DNA of 55,005 nucleotides from a virus: positions 1 to 55,005 of IMG/VR virus record IMGVR_UViG_3300048113_000456; one strand, written 5' to 3'. A program made the position numbers and the translations under genes. The notes under the pieces are model-generated. The model was given only the letters and a program-made list of their open reading frames with translations, was not told the DNA's origin and made no database searches. Of this stretch, positions 27,901 to 36,306 are shown one piece after another; the stretch's first letter is position 1; each line of letters begins with the position of its first letter.

Positions 27901-29242
27901 CTAGTACATCGCCTTTGTCCATTCTTCCAATACAGGCTACTCCTGCTTCAGCGTCACTTCCTACATAGCGACTGTCATAGTCTGCTTTATTAGAGCATAT
28001 TAAACCTTTGTTATTATCAGTGTATACGTCATAGACTCCACCAATAGGACCTTCACACAATACATTAGCTGTATATAGCTCTGTTTTACCTTCTGCAATA
28101 TTATCAGATGAGTTACTATCACGGGTAATAATTACATCGGCAAATACAGGTACAGCATCTATTTTTTGAACACCATAAACTACAGGTATGAATTTAGCTT
28201 GTAAATTAAAGCTAACGTCAAGCTCTCGCTCTACTTCATAAGTTTCTATGGAGGTTTTTTGCATCCCAAAAAGACCTGCCAAACCACCACGTTTACGTAT
28301 TTTTGGTCGTGTAGCTGTATCTGTGTATTGTGCGCTTACATTTAAAGCCGAGTCTGCGTGCTCAAAACCTTTGTCATCTTTATACGCTGGAGAAATTAAG
28401 GCTCCTTCTGAGGAAAACCCTGACGCGTCTAGTGCTCTGTGGTACTCATCTGAAGTTAAACGTCCTTGAACGCCTACAAAGTCTGCCCAGTGGCTAGTAA
28501 GATTCCATGTGATTGCTGCCTCTCCAGATGCCTTATCTGAAATAGAAGACTTACTAATAATTCCCTTAAAGAAAAAGATAGGGTCTGTATGATACCACTC
28601 TCCTGTAGTAGGATTTGAATAGATTTTATAAATGTCAACAGAACGGTTTACATAGTTCGAGTAGCTAAGAGATGCAGTGTTAGGTATAAGTCCAGAGACT
28701 TCAGGGTTAGCATATTCTATATCAAAAGCAGTACTTAAAACTGTAGGAAAGCCTGCGTCATCTAGTGCCGTATACTCTACTTCAGTTCCAGAACTTTTTA
28801 ATTTATCAATTCGTACATTGTGTACATTAGAAGTAGATCTAGAAGATAGAACTATAGTGTCGCCTGGATAAAACCCAGACTTAAAAAGGTCAATAGAAGT
28901 GGTAAAAGTACCTGTAGATCCTTTTGCTGTTGAAGTATTGTTTGTTATGGTAGATACTGCGTAGGCACCTAACTTAGCAGCAGAAAGAACCAAGTTTGAG
29001 TTACTTGCTTTTGCTTGAGTAGCTTCTTCAATTGCACCTACTTTTAAAAGTGACCCAGGTCTATACGTCTGTCCATCCCATTCTACATCATGAGGTGCGT
29101 CAGTTAAGTAAACAAAATCTAAGGCAGAATCTGACTCTTTTTTGTTCGAAGGTTTTTCAAATTTTACTAGGTGAAAAGTATTAAAAGGATTGTTAGCTAT
29201 AAGCGCATCTTTTAAACTTTGCGGAAGATTTCTGATTGCCAT
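21902..29242 (-). CDS. Giant tail-tip (gpJ-like) protein with two collagen-like blocks, 2,446 residues
   Basis: Domains in order: a tail-hub-like N-terminus (about 1-320, [39 protein letters not shown]); a long gpJ/central tail-tip part (about 340-1400, with [14 protein letters not shown] and [15 protein letters not shown]); a fibronectin-like domain (about 1370-1490, [23 protein letters not shown]); a collagen block of about 100 Gly-X-Y triplets; a 150-residue globular insert; a second collagen block of equal size; and a C-terminal beta domain (about 2350-2446). It should form the tail tip that contacts the host. Promoter 29297-29325 lies directly upstream. The length and the fusion of hub, tip and collagen fibre are unusual. 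Confidence 0.88.
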   Translation of the reverse strand: MAIRNLPQSLKDALIANNPFNTFHLVKFEKPSNKKESDSALDFVYLTDAPHDVEWDGQTYRPGSLLKVGAIEEATQAKASNSNLVLSAAKLGAYAVSTITNNTSTAKGSTGTFTTSIDLFKSGFYPGDTIVLSSRSTSNVHNVRIDKLKSSGTEVEYTALDDAGFPTVLSTAFDIEYANPEVSGLIPNTASLSYSNYVNRSVDIYKIYSNPTTGEWYHTDPIFFFKGIISKSSISDKASGEAAITWNLTSHWADFVGVQGRLTSDEYHRALDASGFSSEGALISPAYKDDKGFEHADSALNVSAQYTDTATRPKIRKRGGLAGLFGMQKTSIETYEVERELDVSFNLQAKFIPVVYGVQKIDAVPVFADVIITRDSNSSDNIAEGKTELYTANVLCEGPIGGVYDVYTDNNKGLICSNKADYDSRYVGSDAEAGVACIGRMDKGDVLGGADFYTLDQSSAIQTEAFLLGDENYERIQTPTTNRLYQASYELSDAFQHRLVSNTGITHGKTFSWKSNNDLHFTFHAGLDNQRADPTLVKNASQGKFLVQNDYYDKDPSEYWTANHQLLDTAYVVTKDTVTSESGKAGEYSYVVKGKYVNCQNYDGTYRGTTDPAEADNFYLGQTVTITLNTGQTSSAEIVDKFTLYSADGSLDVRFKVKCATQSVQDIIDAGEAKSITMTSGSDSWVMVSESFSGTTAATSDEYDVGSRLNPSDLTDVSLTRVSTKQVFSYDPELKRTPSDLVSAYYDIDLSGLSTFDKNLIKALKNTNDQAFSLQLSLTEGTTDATFRVTLYSINTTTFKARVVQKNSNLDQFFSNPTYTLQNSGELVDLYSDTQSVTIDSVDLEFKNVSAYTRDSSDTSALSVISSLNVKFTKEGSTTYTKSVLSPEDSSFQTFIDTNNILIVEGTLDLTGYSYSYGHSTSIVSTNNFGDYRVTINPALQLLDYLTSERYGKGLSLDLIDLPSFYESALACEQRSDVTILCGQYSTVQVGQEYRYPATGQLMFKGTVESVELKTYKGTTYKQVVFTDVIGKLGKKWFDWKEYEVNDLVYHYEDSTLTASIVTSKGTIVKPTGAFGTLTLTGTSNDITVNTSTDVMNGGDQNPIVKQITTLDNNETAVVTGYSLYDSDSVLYWKYLGWDSQDQRYVTRHQTNIVIDTSTSVFENVNNLLSQFNGILRYQQGKYYLKVKTKAKAIENFDPAIEIITEDDIIGDIKLEDKGINKTYNAITASIVDPSNSFNTRSLSFFNSVYLEEDKGIKRQGNFKAGGISNYYNARLNIKQLLDESRAGLSISLTLSPKSYLLLSGEIIAITYPRFNWEKKLFRIQTLKADSNNLVQVVAVEHNDDAYILERLNSAVAPMYQAPQASPIVRVLSPSDLAQNLNSRKGGIELTWTNSSDFNEAAFDTEIWRSTDDSFANAEKIGTTSGNIFLDKILSTETETRYYWIRHVVTQIDTQNGNKVSRLYSAYHPLSGYPGVEGVADGVVDGVNIVLSNENCSVPVLENDTLDFTNTSTTIKAIIGNTYIPYDDSEEYQTPSFRVTNVSSTNVTEDSTPTTDSNSYTLGSITALSANTGSITFTIVVVDGVGGETTYTRVQTFTKSIRGAQGPQGIEGDQGPQGEEGAQGEQGPQGEEGPQGETGPQGNIGDQGPQGQEGPQGEQGPQGNIGDQGPQGEDGPQGEEGPQGNIGDQGPQGEDGPQGETGPQGNIGDQGPQGEDGPQGETGPQGNIGDQGPQGEDGPQGETGPQGAEGDQGPQGEDGPQGETGPQGAEGDQGPQGEDGPQGETGPQGNIGDQGPQGDDGPQGETGPQGATGDQGPQGADGAQGETGPQGATGDQGPQGADGAQGETGPQGATGDQGPQGITGPQGGEGPQGAQGETGPQGITGPQGGAGLQGAVGDTGETVFPYYSNAPRGYLDPSDEDYGGAPANQSAWSSSTSYDNGDLVLHSGKHWVWGGDDSVSNKEPGTQELVEDVLVDTLWYEIINYNKLTPVGKQTVNASFSTVGGTYSIYGIATGVPGGVTNINYQTYAQEASSSAIDASSFHAYSAFLVVGAQGPIGEQGAQGPQGLQGNQGEQGPQGEQGPQGITGPQGATGDQGAQGEQGAQGITGPQGAEGDQGPQGDDGPQGETGPQGAEGDQGPQGEQGAQGITGPQGAEGDQGPQGEQGAQGITGPQGAEGDQGPQGEQGAQGITGPQGAEGDQGPQGEQGAQGITGPQGAEGDQGPQGEQGAQGITGPQGAEGDQGPQGDDGPQGETGPQGAEGDQGPQGDDGPQGETGPQGAQGDQGAQGDDGPQGETGPQGAEGDQGPQGQQGAQGQTGPQGAQGPQGQQGAQGETGPQGEIGAQGAAGNTIAFDTGSTIATDANKKVAIENVKSPALAGDVYWHIPSDRAWEYSGSGTTFTEYSRASNYTPGGTNENVLGIDGTNNRILIYDGSGNIRVKIGNLG
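22195..23090 (-). repeat. Collagen-like Gly-X-Y repeat block 2 (distal)
   Basis: About 99 uninterrupted Gly-X-Y triplets, mostly [15 protein letters not shown] and GAE. A unit [19 protein letters not shown] is repeated with few changes, which also makes the DNA internally repetitive (TTGAGGACC-type phrases). Pro is in the X position. Boundaries are approximate. Confidence 0.92.
23540..24441 (-). repeat. Collagen-like Gly-X-Y repeat block 1 (proximal)
   Basis: About 100 Gly-X-Y triplets. The proximal part is richer in NIG and EDG triplets ([16 protein letters not shown]) and the distal part in ATG/ADG triplets. It is equal in length to the second block and separated from it by a 150-residue non-collagen domain that contains [18 protein letters not shown]. 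Confidence 0.92.
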
Positions 29243-29296
29243 GTAAGTACTCGATTAACTTTAGGCGGAAGGCCTGTTACATTTATAATTTTCTAA

Positions 29297-29325
29297 ATTA
29301 TAACAAGACCTACCTTAGTTGTCAA
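29297..29325 (-). promoter_or_regulatory. Late promoter TTGACA-N17-TATAAT for the tail-tip/collagen operon
   Basis: TTGACA (29325-29320), 17 bp, TATAAT (29302-29297): a full consensus sigma-70 site, with a run of A upstream of the -35. Confidence 0.9.
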
Positions 29326-29342
29326 GTAATTTTTTTCCGACG

Positions 29343-29984
29343 TTATACTAAACACTCTTTCAGCTTGAGAGATAAGCTATATAAGCCATTAGTATCAATA
29401 GAATAAGATATAGTATCAGAATCTGCAAGTACTTGCATTTTTGGATAAGCAAAAACCGCATCCGCTGAAGTATTTCCTAATACTTTTTTCTGCAAAGAGG
29501 GAGAGATAGTAATACTTGTAGATGTAGGTATGGTAGTTACCTGATACGCCTTTACATGGGTATCATCACCCGGATCTGCAATATAAAACATATCACCAAC
29601 CTCTACTCCAGTAGTATTTGCAATAGTTAAAGTAGACGACCCCGCTTCAGCGGTAGCTGTTACCTCTTTATCTAATACAGATGGTTTATAGTGTTGCGGT
29701 AAACCTACTAAGAAAGGCTCTAGGCTTGCTTGGTGTTTTAGTAAAAATCCATATACTGTATTAAACTGGGCTTTAGTAAGTGGATTATACTTTATACTTA
29801 CGTTCCACTCATGAAACATATTTATCTGTCTAAAAGAAATACCAGACCTAGATCTATTAGTGACTACTGGTTGTACAGATTCTACAGTCATACTGGCAAA
29901 GCCAGGACCGTAAGATCCTAGCGCTGCTTCCCCTTCTTCATCTATAGGACTTAGTGGGTCTGGTAGTGTATTTTGAATTGCCAT
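29343..29984 (-). CDS. Minor/distal tail protein, 213 residues
   Basis: A beta-rich protein encoded between tape measure and tail tip, the position of distal tail or gpM/gpL-type proteins. It has RQINMFHEWNVSIKYNPLTKAQFNTVYGFLLKHQASLEPF, a pattern seen in the N-domain of distal tail proteins, and an inserted domain (EVTATAEAGSSTLTIANTTGVEVGDMF) typical of add-on beta modules. It probably forms the ring that joins tube and tail tip. It begins 1 bp after the tape measure stop. Confidence 0.68.
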   Translation of the reverse strand: MAIQNTLPDPLSPIDEEGEAALGSYGPGFASMTVESVQPVVTNRSRSGISFRQINMFHEWNVSIKYNPLTKAQFNTVYGFLLKHQASLEPFLVGLPQHYKPSVLDKEVTATAEAGSSTLTIANTTGVEVGDMFYIADPGDDTHVKAYQVTTIPTSTSITISPSLQKKVLGNTSADAVFAYPKMQVLADSDTISYSIDTNGLYSLSLKLKECLV

Positions 29985-29985
29985 G

Positions 29986-32900
29986 TTATGCCTCTAAAGT
30001 ATTGACACTTTCTAAGAAAGTCTCTCCGTTTGAATTTGCTGCTTCTCGTAGCATTCCAATAATATTTCCGCGCTGATTTAGAAGAACTTCTTCCACGCCT
30101 TGTGCGTCTACCGCTGATATGTTTATGTTTGCATTTACAGTTGGCTGTAAGCCTGCCGCTGTTTCGTCTGCTGGTACTATAGTACCTGGACGATCTGGAA
30201 CAAACATTTCTGGTCCTTGCTCTCCAACTACAAATGCTGTGTTACCACCTGCGGCTCTATATTTTGCACCAGTAAATGCAGGAGTAAAGTTATTAGCTCC
30301 ACCAATACCTTGATTTCCTCTCATATAACCTAATTCACCGGCTGCAGATCTAGAGCTTGCCATATCTATAGAAGAACCTCTTTTACCTGCAGACACTGAA
30401 GTAGGTGCAGAAGTATCAGCAGAAGCTGATCCTCCATTATATGTCATTCCAGATATTAAGGATACTTGAGCCATACCCATAGCACCTACGAGTCCTGCTA
30501 GTATCATATTATAAGGTGCTGGTGCTGAAGATAGAGCTTGAGTTATACCTGTTGCTGTACCGATAATAGCTTGAGCCATTTTCATTTTTTTGTCTTGCTC
30601 AAAAGCTTTACGCTTCATTGCTTCTTTTTTAGCTTCTAGAGATTTTAACTTAGCTACGCTTTCTGCTGATTTTCCATCTAAGGCTTTTTCTCTTTCTATC
30701 TGCTTATCAATTCCAGCGATTGCACTTCTAGAAGCTGCACTCATTGCAGATGCTAATGCACTTACGGAAGCGCCTACTACCTGGAGTGCGGCACCTACTA
30801 CCTCGGCTTGCTCTGCTAAATTCATGCTACTAAATGCTTCAGACATTGAGGTAAAGTTACTCTTAGTTCTTTCATTAAAAGATTTAAGGACAGAAGTAGA
30901 AACTTCTCCAAAGTGCATAACACTGTCAGTGATCTTAAACATGCCTTCTTGCAATCCAGCAATCAGCTCTCCTTCAGGACCTAGCTTACGTAACTCTTCT
31001 CCTAAAGGCTGTAGCATATTACCCATAGCAGCAATTTTATCTCTAGTACTAGCTTCGTCTATACTAAATAAACCTCCGTCTCCAGTAGCTGCCTGTAGTC
31101 TTTCGTAAAAAGACCCTGTTGCAGTTTTTCCAAACTCAATAGCTTTTGCAGCGGCATCCGCCAAAACATCTGCATTTACGGATTTTTGGTGCTCTGCTTG
31201 ATCATCAATATCTTTTAAGGCGTCTTTTCTGTTTGATCCAGAACCTACTTGTGCTGATGTTATATTAGATTGAGAGGCTGTTAACTTAGTCGCTAAATCA
31301 ACATCACCTGCCTCATTAGCTTTTTTAATTTGCATATCTAACTGAGCCGAAAGTAAAGCATACTGCGCGTCTATTAAGTCATACTCTATTTTAACTTTAG
31401 TTTTTAAAACCTCTAGCTGTGCGTCTCTATTTTTCGCTTCTAACTCTTGAGTCTTTTTAACTATTAAGTACTCTTCTTTTGGGCCTAGGTCTCTAGAAGT
31501 AGATCCAGGTTCAGATGCTTTTTTCAATTTTAACTGTATTCTGTAAGCTTCTACACCTCTAGCCGTAGCTTTTTCTGCTAACTGCAATTGCTTTTCTTTC
31601 ATAGCTAGACTGGCTTTTTCAATTTGCTGTATAAACTGAACTATAGCTAACTCACCTTTTGTTACCTCTACCAAGTTTTCTGCTTTATCAATTGCTTGCT
31701 CATCGAGTGTGTTAAGTTTATTTTTATTTGCTCTTATTTTATTAGTGAGATTTATGTACTCGGCGCTCTGTTTATTTATATCTGTAACGCCGTTTTTATG
31801 CTCGTCCATAGACTCTAAAATCTTTTGATCTGCATCTATTGTAGCTTGTACACCAGCTTTCTGTGCTTTTATAACATCGTTAGTTAACTTTAATACGTTT
31901 TTAAGTGTTCTTGTAGATAAGCCACCCTTAGCTTTTTCAGTTGCTAATTGTTCTTTAGCTACTGCTAAAACACCTTTGTTTGTTTCTAAAGTTTTTGCAG
32001 AAGCAGTAAGTACTGTAGTAACGCCATCTATGTTTTTGTCTATAACATCTTTAGCTTCTTTCTCTATTGCTAGGTTTTTCTTTTTGAGAGCAGCGGCTTT
32101 ATCTAGTAGTTCTTGTGCTTTCGCTCGCTGTGCATTCTCTTCATCAATAGTAGAACTAAAACTAAATAAGCGGAAACCTTGATTTTGTAAAGGAGCTAAA
32201 ATTGCGTTAGCTTCTTTTTCTAGATCTTGAGCAGCTTTTTTATTTAATTCTACTTCAATTTGTTTCTCTGATACTCCAAGTATTGCCGCTTGCATAGCAG
32301 ACAAGCTTTCAAGCACTATCGTTGCACTTTCTCCAAGTTTAGCAGACATTGCTTTTGAAGCCTCGCCTACTTGCTTAAGCCCAGAAGCCATTTCACTAAT
32401 AGGGCTTTTAGGCTTTAACGAATTCATGTATTCATCTACAGATTTTCTAGATGCCTTAGCGGCTTCTTTAAAAACTGTTACAGTATTGGCAGCTTCTTTT
32501 TGTCCTTTTATAAATTCATTGAGTAAAGAAACTGCTTCTGTTTGATTTTTTGCATTATCAACGAGCTCTTTAGCATTGGCTTTATATGCTTGTGTAAGTA
32601 CTGAACTAGACCCTATTAAGTCACGAATAGCTTTTTCTTGTGCATCCAAAACATCCCCATTGTTAGCGCCAGCTACATTAAGTGTATCATAAGACCCTTG
32701 AAATTGAGCCAAAATATTATCTAAGGCTGTATAGCTCGCTCCCAGAGTAAATATCTTAGTACTAGTCCCCGCAAAAGCTTTATCTACTTCTTTTAGGTTA
32801 TCAGCCAATTCTTTATGAACTTCGCTTAAAGCTTCTATGTTCTTTTCTAACTCTTTTGTACCAGCACCTTTAAAGCCTTCGTATAAAGCTTTTGACGCTT

Positions 32901-34494
32901 GCCATACTAGAGTTATTACGAATATAATCTGACCTATAATAGGTATAGCGTTTAGCAATGCACTACCGAATAGTGTTGCCGCACCTGCTGCTGCTCTTAA
33001 ACCTACGGCTATTTTAGAGCCTATGCCTGCTTGCTTTCCTATTTGTCTGAATTGAGCTGATGAATACCCAGCAGCAATTTTAACTTTATCCCAAGCTCCT
33101 GCAAGGTCGTCTGTAGTTTCTGCCATTTTTTGTAAGCCTCCGGCAGTTAGCTTAGACGTTCTAGAAGAACCTATAGCTTTTCTTTCAGTACTAGACTTAC
33201 TTCCTCTTCCAGATTCTTTTTCTTGTAAAGATTGAGCTGTTGCAAGTAATTGTTGTGTTACTGCAAGCTCTTTTTTCTTTTCATTTGTAAGCTCTTTTGC
33301 TCCGTTAAGCCTAAATTGTTCAGATTTTTTTAGCTCTCGTATAGTAGTTTTTAAAAACTTAGCTTTATCATCTGCGTTCTTATACTCTGTAGCAAATTTA
33401 GCTACAGTTTTAGGTGCTATACCGCCACTTTTTAATTTAGCATTAGCATTGTTTATTTTTTGAAAGCCAGCTATTGTTTCTTGCTCTGCTTTTTTATAAC
33501 TAGCACTTACTTTTCTGGAAGCATCTTTTGCTGATTTAGCATAAGCTTCGGCAGATTTTTTAGCGGCTTGTGCAGTCATCTCAATTCCAGGTACTATTTT
33601 AGATACTATTGAGGAGGCAAATACTGCCATTACGCCTATTAGAGCTGTAGGAGAAGAAGCTAAAAAAGACACTAATGGTTTGAGTACAGTATTTACAAGA
33701 CTTAAGGCATTTTTACTTAAATCAGCAAAAGTTGCTGCTAGTCTATTATAAGGATTAGAGTCTACCTCATTGCCTATAGCTCCAAATTTAGCCTGAGCTT
33801 CATCTAATACAGCATTTGCAAACGCTTGTCGTTTTTCAAAGTTTGTAAGCTGGGCTGTAGTTTTGCCTACACTTCGAGCATAGTCTGCTGATGCAGTATC
33901 TAGTCTTACAAAAATACCTAATTCATCGAGTAATTCTGGCTCAAGTTTTGTTATACCGCGTGTAAGTCGTTGTATAGAGTCTTGCATATCTCTACCAAGA
34001 GCGGTAGACGCGTTTCTAGCTGCGACTGTTAGCTCTTGTACTTTAGAGGGATCTAAGCCTGCACTTGTTATAGATATAACTGAACGCATAGCCTCTTCCA
34101 TACTTAAAGCAGCTCCACTAGCTTCTATCATACCCTTAGATAGGCTAGTCATAGCAAGACCTGAAGTTCTACCTAATTCACGTAAACCTTGAGTTAACTG
34201 GTCTACTTGAGCAGCTCTCTGTAAAACGCCAAAAGCCGCGGTAACGGCAAAGACGTTCGCGGCTAAGGTTGCGTAGGCAGGAACTAATCCACTATCAATA
34301 CCTGTGGTCATTTTTGAAAATGCTTTGGTACTATTAGAGGTTGCGCCTGCTACGCCTTTTTGTTGTTTCTGGTAATTATCACCTGATTTTGCTAAGTCAT
34401 CGTTTGCTTTTTTGGCTTTTTGGGTGTCTTTTTCAAGCTGACCCATGCCTTTGGAGTCTACATTAACCTTTACGTTGACGTCATTACTAGCCAT
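29986..34494 (-). CDS. Tape measure protein, 1,502 residues
   Basis: A very long protein dominated by alpha-helix and coiled coil, rich in Ala, Lys and Glu. It has a hydrophobic stretch around residues 500-540 (ALLNAIPIIGQIIFVITLVW), a second near the C-terminal third, and the typical C-terminal phrase VGEQGPEMFVPDRPGTIVP (about 1420-1445). It sets tail length and crosses the host membrane during DNA entry. At about 0.15 nm per residue, as in lambda, a tail of roughly 220 nm is expected. It follows the tail chaperone genes with an 8-bp overlap, as in most siphoviruses. Confidence 0.95.
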   Translation of the reverse strand: MASNDVNVKVNVDSKGMGQLEKDTQKAKKANDDLAKSGDNYQKQQKGVAGATSNSTKAFSKMTTGIDSGLVPAYATLAANVFAVTAAFGVLQRAAQVDQLTQGLRELGRTSGLAMTSLSKGMIEASGAALSMEEAMRSVISITSAGLDPSKVQELTVAARNASTALGRDMQDSIQRLTRGITKLEPELLDELGIFVRLDTASADYARSVGKTTAQLTNFEKRQAFANAVLDEAQAKFGAIGNEVDSNPYNRLAATFADLSKNALSLVNTVLKPLVSFLASSPTALIGVMAVFASSIVSKIVPGIEMTAQAAKKSAEAYAKSAKDASRKVSASYKKAEQETIAGFQKINNANAKLKSGGIAPKTVAKFATEYKNADDKAKFLKTTIRELKKSEQFRLNGAKELTNEKKKELAVTQQLLATAQSLQEKESGRGSKSSTERKAIGSSRTSKLTAGGLQKMAETTDDLAGAWDKVKIAAGYSSAQFRQIGKQAGIGSKIAVGLRAAAGAATLFGSALLNAIPIIGQIIFVITLVWQASKALYEGFKGAGTKELEKNIEALSEVHKELADNLKEVDKAFAGTSTKIFTLGASYTALDNILAQFQGSYDTLNVAGANNGDVLDAQEKAIRDLIGSSSVLTQAYKANAKELVDNAKNQTEAVSLLNEFIKGQKEAANTVTVFKEAAKASRKSVDEYMNSLKPKSPISEMASGLKQVGEASKAMSAKLGESATIVLESLSAMQAAILGVSEKQIEVELNKKAAQDLEKEANAILAPLQNQGFRLFSFSSTIDEENAQRAKAQELLDKAAALKKKNLAIEKEAKDVIDKNIDGVTTVLTASAKTLETNKGVLAVAKEQLATEKAKGGLSTRTLKNVLKLTNDVIKAQKAGVQATIDADQKILESMDEHKNGVTDINKQSAEYINLTNKIRANKNKLNTLDEQAIDKAENLVEVTKGELAIVQFIQQIEKASLAMKEKQLQLAEKATARGVEAYRIQLKLKKASEPGSTSRDLGPKEEYLIVKKTQELEAKNRDAQLEVLKTKVKIEYDLIDAQYALLSAQLDMQIKKANEAGDVDLATKLTASQSNITSAQVGSGSNRKDALKDIDDQAEHQKSVNADVLADAAAKAIEFGKTATGSFYERLQAATGDGGLFSIDEASTRDKIAAMGNMLQPLGEELRKLGPEGELIAGLQEGMFKITDSVMHFGEVSTSVLKSFNERTKSNFTSMSEAFSSMNLAEQAEVVGAALQVVGASVSALASAMSAASRSAIAGIDKQIEREKALDGKSAESVAKLKSLEAKKEAMKRKAFEQDKKMKMAQAIIGTATGITQALSSAPAPYNMILAGLVGAMGMAQVSLISGMTYNGGSASADTSAPTSVSAGKRGSSIDMASSRSAAGELGYMRGNQGIGGANNFTPAFTGAKYRAAGGNTAFVVGEQGPEMFVPDRPGTIVPADETAAGLQPTVNANINISAVDAQGVEEVLLNQRGNIIGMLREAANSNGETFLESVNTLEA

Positions 34495-34879
34495 TGTTTT
34501 TTCTCTTTAGCTTTTCTAGCTGTCTTTTGATTTCCTCAGAAGAAGCTTTTATAGCTCTTGAGTCAAGAAACGTTAGCACATCTAACGCCAACTCTCTGTC
34601 TTCAACTCCATATATATCAAACAATATAGGCAAGTTTGTATAGTCTTTGCCTATATAACCTATTTCAGGATATACTCTATCCCCTAAGGTATTAAAGATA
34701 ATCATCGCTACCTGAATAGCCTCTGGCAAATCATCCATATCTGGAGGTATATGCTTAGGGTCTGGTTCAGTACCTAGTTGCTCGCACATATTAAAATAAG
34801 ATTCACGAGTCATTTTTCCATCTAGGTTTTTATACAACGTCTCCAGCCGGTCTAGGGCTTCTTGCTTTTGGCTTTGCAC
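34487..34879 (-). CDS. Tail assembly chaperone, second frame (gpT-like extension)
   Basis: The frame opens at 34888 and has a GTG at 34879 without a ribosome site, and a later ATG at 34813. It encodes EQLGTEPDPKHIPPDMDDLPEAIQVAMIIFNTLGD and an IGYIGKDYTNL segment, a pattern seen in tail chaperone-type proteins upstream of tape measure genes. It overlaps the previous chaperone frame by 50 bp in the +1 frame. It may be made as a frameshifted fusion, or by re-initiation at ATG 34813, 16 bp after the upstream stop. Either way it should help load tail tube protein on the tape measure. Confidence 0.7.
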   Translation of the reverse strand: MQSQKQEALDRLETLYKNLDGKMTRESYFNMCEQLGTEPDPKHIPPDMDDLPEAIQVAMIIFNTLGDRVYPEIGYIGKDYTNLPILFDIYGVEDRELALDVLTFLDSRAIKASSEEIKRQLEKLKRKNNG

Positions 34880-35273
34880 GAAAGTAGTCTAAATCAAATA
34901 CTACCTCATTTAGCCAAGAATCAAATTCAGTAGAAGAAGATACTAATAACTCAGCGTTATCTGCGTTGTATTCAAGCTCTACACTTAACTGATCTTCCGA
35001 TACGTCAATAAGAAGTAAAGTAGATAAGTGGTCAAGAGTTAAACCTTTCCAACCTTTTACAGTGCTTTTAGTAAACTCAGTTACAAACTTCTCTTCATCT
35101 AAAGTTTCTGCTACAGCGCGTGTTTTTCGATCAAACTTCTGCACTGTGCAACGCTTGCGTAAACTGTTTAATTCCTTACGAGATAGATTAGCTACCTCTA
35201 CTTCAAATCCTGGTAATCCTGGGAAGTCTACCCACACTGATTTAGTGTCTACCATTAACGATTTAAGATCCAT
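34830..35273 (-). CDS. Tail assembly chaperone, first frame (gpG-like)
   Basis: 147 residues from ATG 35273, chosen for the AGGAG 6-7 bp upstream; a longer reading from 35339 has no ribosome site and overlaps the preceding gene. The sequence (SVWVDFPGLPGFEVEVANLSRKELNSLRKRC, and a long acidic helical middle) and the position between tail tube and tape measure match gpG-type tail chaperones. Its C-terminus KPKARSPRPAGDVV lies in the overlap with the second frame, where a shift could occur. Confidence 0.75.
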   Translation of the reverse strand: MDLKSLMVDTKSVWVDFPGLPGFEVEVANLSRKELNSLRKRCTVQKFDRKTRAVAETLDEEKFVTEFTKSTVKGWKGLTLDHLSTLLLIDVSEDQLSVELEYNADNAELLVSSSTEFDSWLNEVVFDLDYFRAKPKARSPRPAGDVV

Positions 35274-35281
35274 TATTTCTC

Positions 35282-36181
35282 CTAGTATGTGTTGTATGTA
35301 AAAACAGAAGATAATGTTGGGTTGTAATTCATTCTCCAACTATAATCTTCTATATAAATTTCTTCAAATAAAGCTGTATTGGTCCAGGTAACGCTAGATA
35401 AATTTAAGTCTAGTCCGTAGTCTGTTCCGCTTTCCGATTCTCCTAAAGTTAGTCTAAGAGACGTATCTGTATCAAAGTTTTGAGCATCTGATACCGAGGA
35501 TTCTTCTAAGTATTTTTTTATGTTCCCTGCTAATATGCGTTTTTCTATAGCATAGTCACTAGGGTACATGATTGAATCTACTCCAGATACTGATATAGCC
35601 TTATTTACAGTAGAATAAGGTGTCCATTTAATATCATTTTGTAGCTCTAAGCTCATAGATACTACATGATCAGAATAATCTGTGCCATTCCAATCAAAAG
35701 TAAGTATTTTTGCTATATTATATGTAGTAGTAGATGCCCTAGACTGTAAAGTACCTGGATAAGTATACGAGCTAGAAATTGCTGGTGCGTATAAACGCTT
35801 AGCTTGCCCACTTATATTCATTTTTAGTATAGAATCTTTAGAAATACTAACTGCGCCGTTTGTAATTATACAAGATTCTATTCTGAATACGTGCGAGTCA
35901 CCCTCTACATATAAGTCAAACTCTGCGTAATCAATAAGCCTATCAAATACAACAGAATAATCGTCCTCACGAATTAAGTGTATTGTAAACTCAAAGTTTG
36001 CCGGATTTGCTTTAGTAATAGTACTAGCTTCAAACATATTTTCCGTATGTAAAGTTTTAACTGGATAACTATTTTCTGTTAACGTTTGGCTGGCAGAGAT
36101 AGACTCTACCTCTACTGGGTAACGGTTCGCACCATAAACCACATAAACCTTAGTATTTGTTAAAAAGTTAAAAGAAGCCAT
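35282..36181 (-). CDS. Second tail-tube-like structural protein, 299 residues
   Basis: Beta-rich; its opening NFLTNTKVYVVYGANRYPVEVESISASQTLTEN aligns by eye with the opening of the 365-residue tube protein (YFSRDTKVFIEIGSAIWELPVLDGFSFSQATNA). It probably forms the end rings of the tube or a specialised tube layer. It is the first gene after promoter 36225-36253 and is followed by the tail chaperones. Confidence 0.7.
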   Translation of the reverse strand: MASFNFLTNTKVYVVYGANRYPVEVESISASQTLTENSYPVKTLHTENMFEASTITKANPANFEFTIHLIREDDYSVVFDRLIDYAEFDLYVEGDSHVFRIESCIITNGAVSISKDSILKMNISGQAKRLYAPAISSSYTYPGTLQSRASTTTYNIAKILTFDWNGTDYSDHVVSMSLELQNDIKWTPYSTVNKAISVSGVDSIMYPSDYAIEKRILAGNIKKYLEESSVSDAQNFDTDTSLRLTLGESESGTDYGLDLNLSSVTWTNTALFEEIYIEDYSWRMNYNPTLSSVFTYNTY

Positions 36182-36224
36182 AAATTCCTACATAGAATGG
36201 AGCGTAGCTCCTAGTTATACCGAA

Positions 36225-36253
36225 ATTATAGCGTGAGAGAGGTTATAAGTCAA
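36225..36253 (-). promoter_or_regulatory. Late promoter TTGACT-N17-TATAAT for the tail module
   Basis: TTGACT (36253-36248), 17 bp, TATAAT (36230-36225), with an A-run directly upstream (CTAAAAAATAGTCC). It lies just after the tube-gene terminator, so tube and tape-measure modules are separate units. Confidence 0.9.
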
Positions 36254-36275
36254 GGACTATTTTTTAGAGGAGTAG

Positions 36276-36301
36276 AAAAAAAGGGACCGAAGCCCCTTTT
36301 T
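36276..36301 (-). terminator. Rho-independent terminator with UUCG tetraloop after the tube gene
   Basis: On the - strand the RNA reads AAAAGGGGC-UUCG-GUCCCUUUUUUU: a stem closed by C-G around a UUCG tetraloop with one G-U pair, then a U-run. It lies 6 bp after the tube-protein stop and just before the next promoter. The A-run before the stem lets it work weakly in the other direction. Confidence 0.88.
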
Positions 36302-36306
36302 GTTAA

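Noticed and set aside
30590-31108. 172-residue + strand open frame inside the tape measure gene
   Set aside because: Antisense to a strong coding region, low-complexity Ser/Ala/Leu content and no start signal.
35274-35339. N-terminal extension of the first tail chaperone frame (start at 35339)
   Set aside because: No ribosome site, overlap with the preceding tube-like gene, and an ideal AGGAG before ATG 35273.
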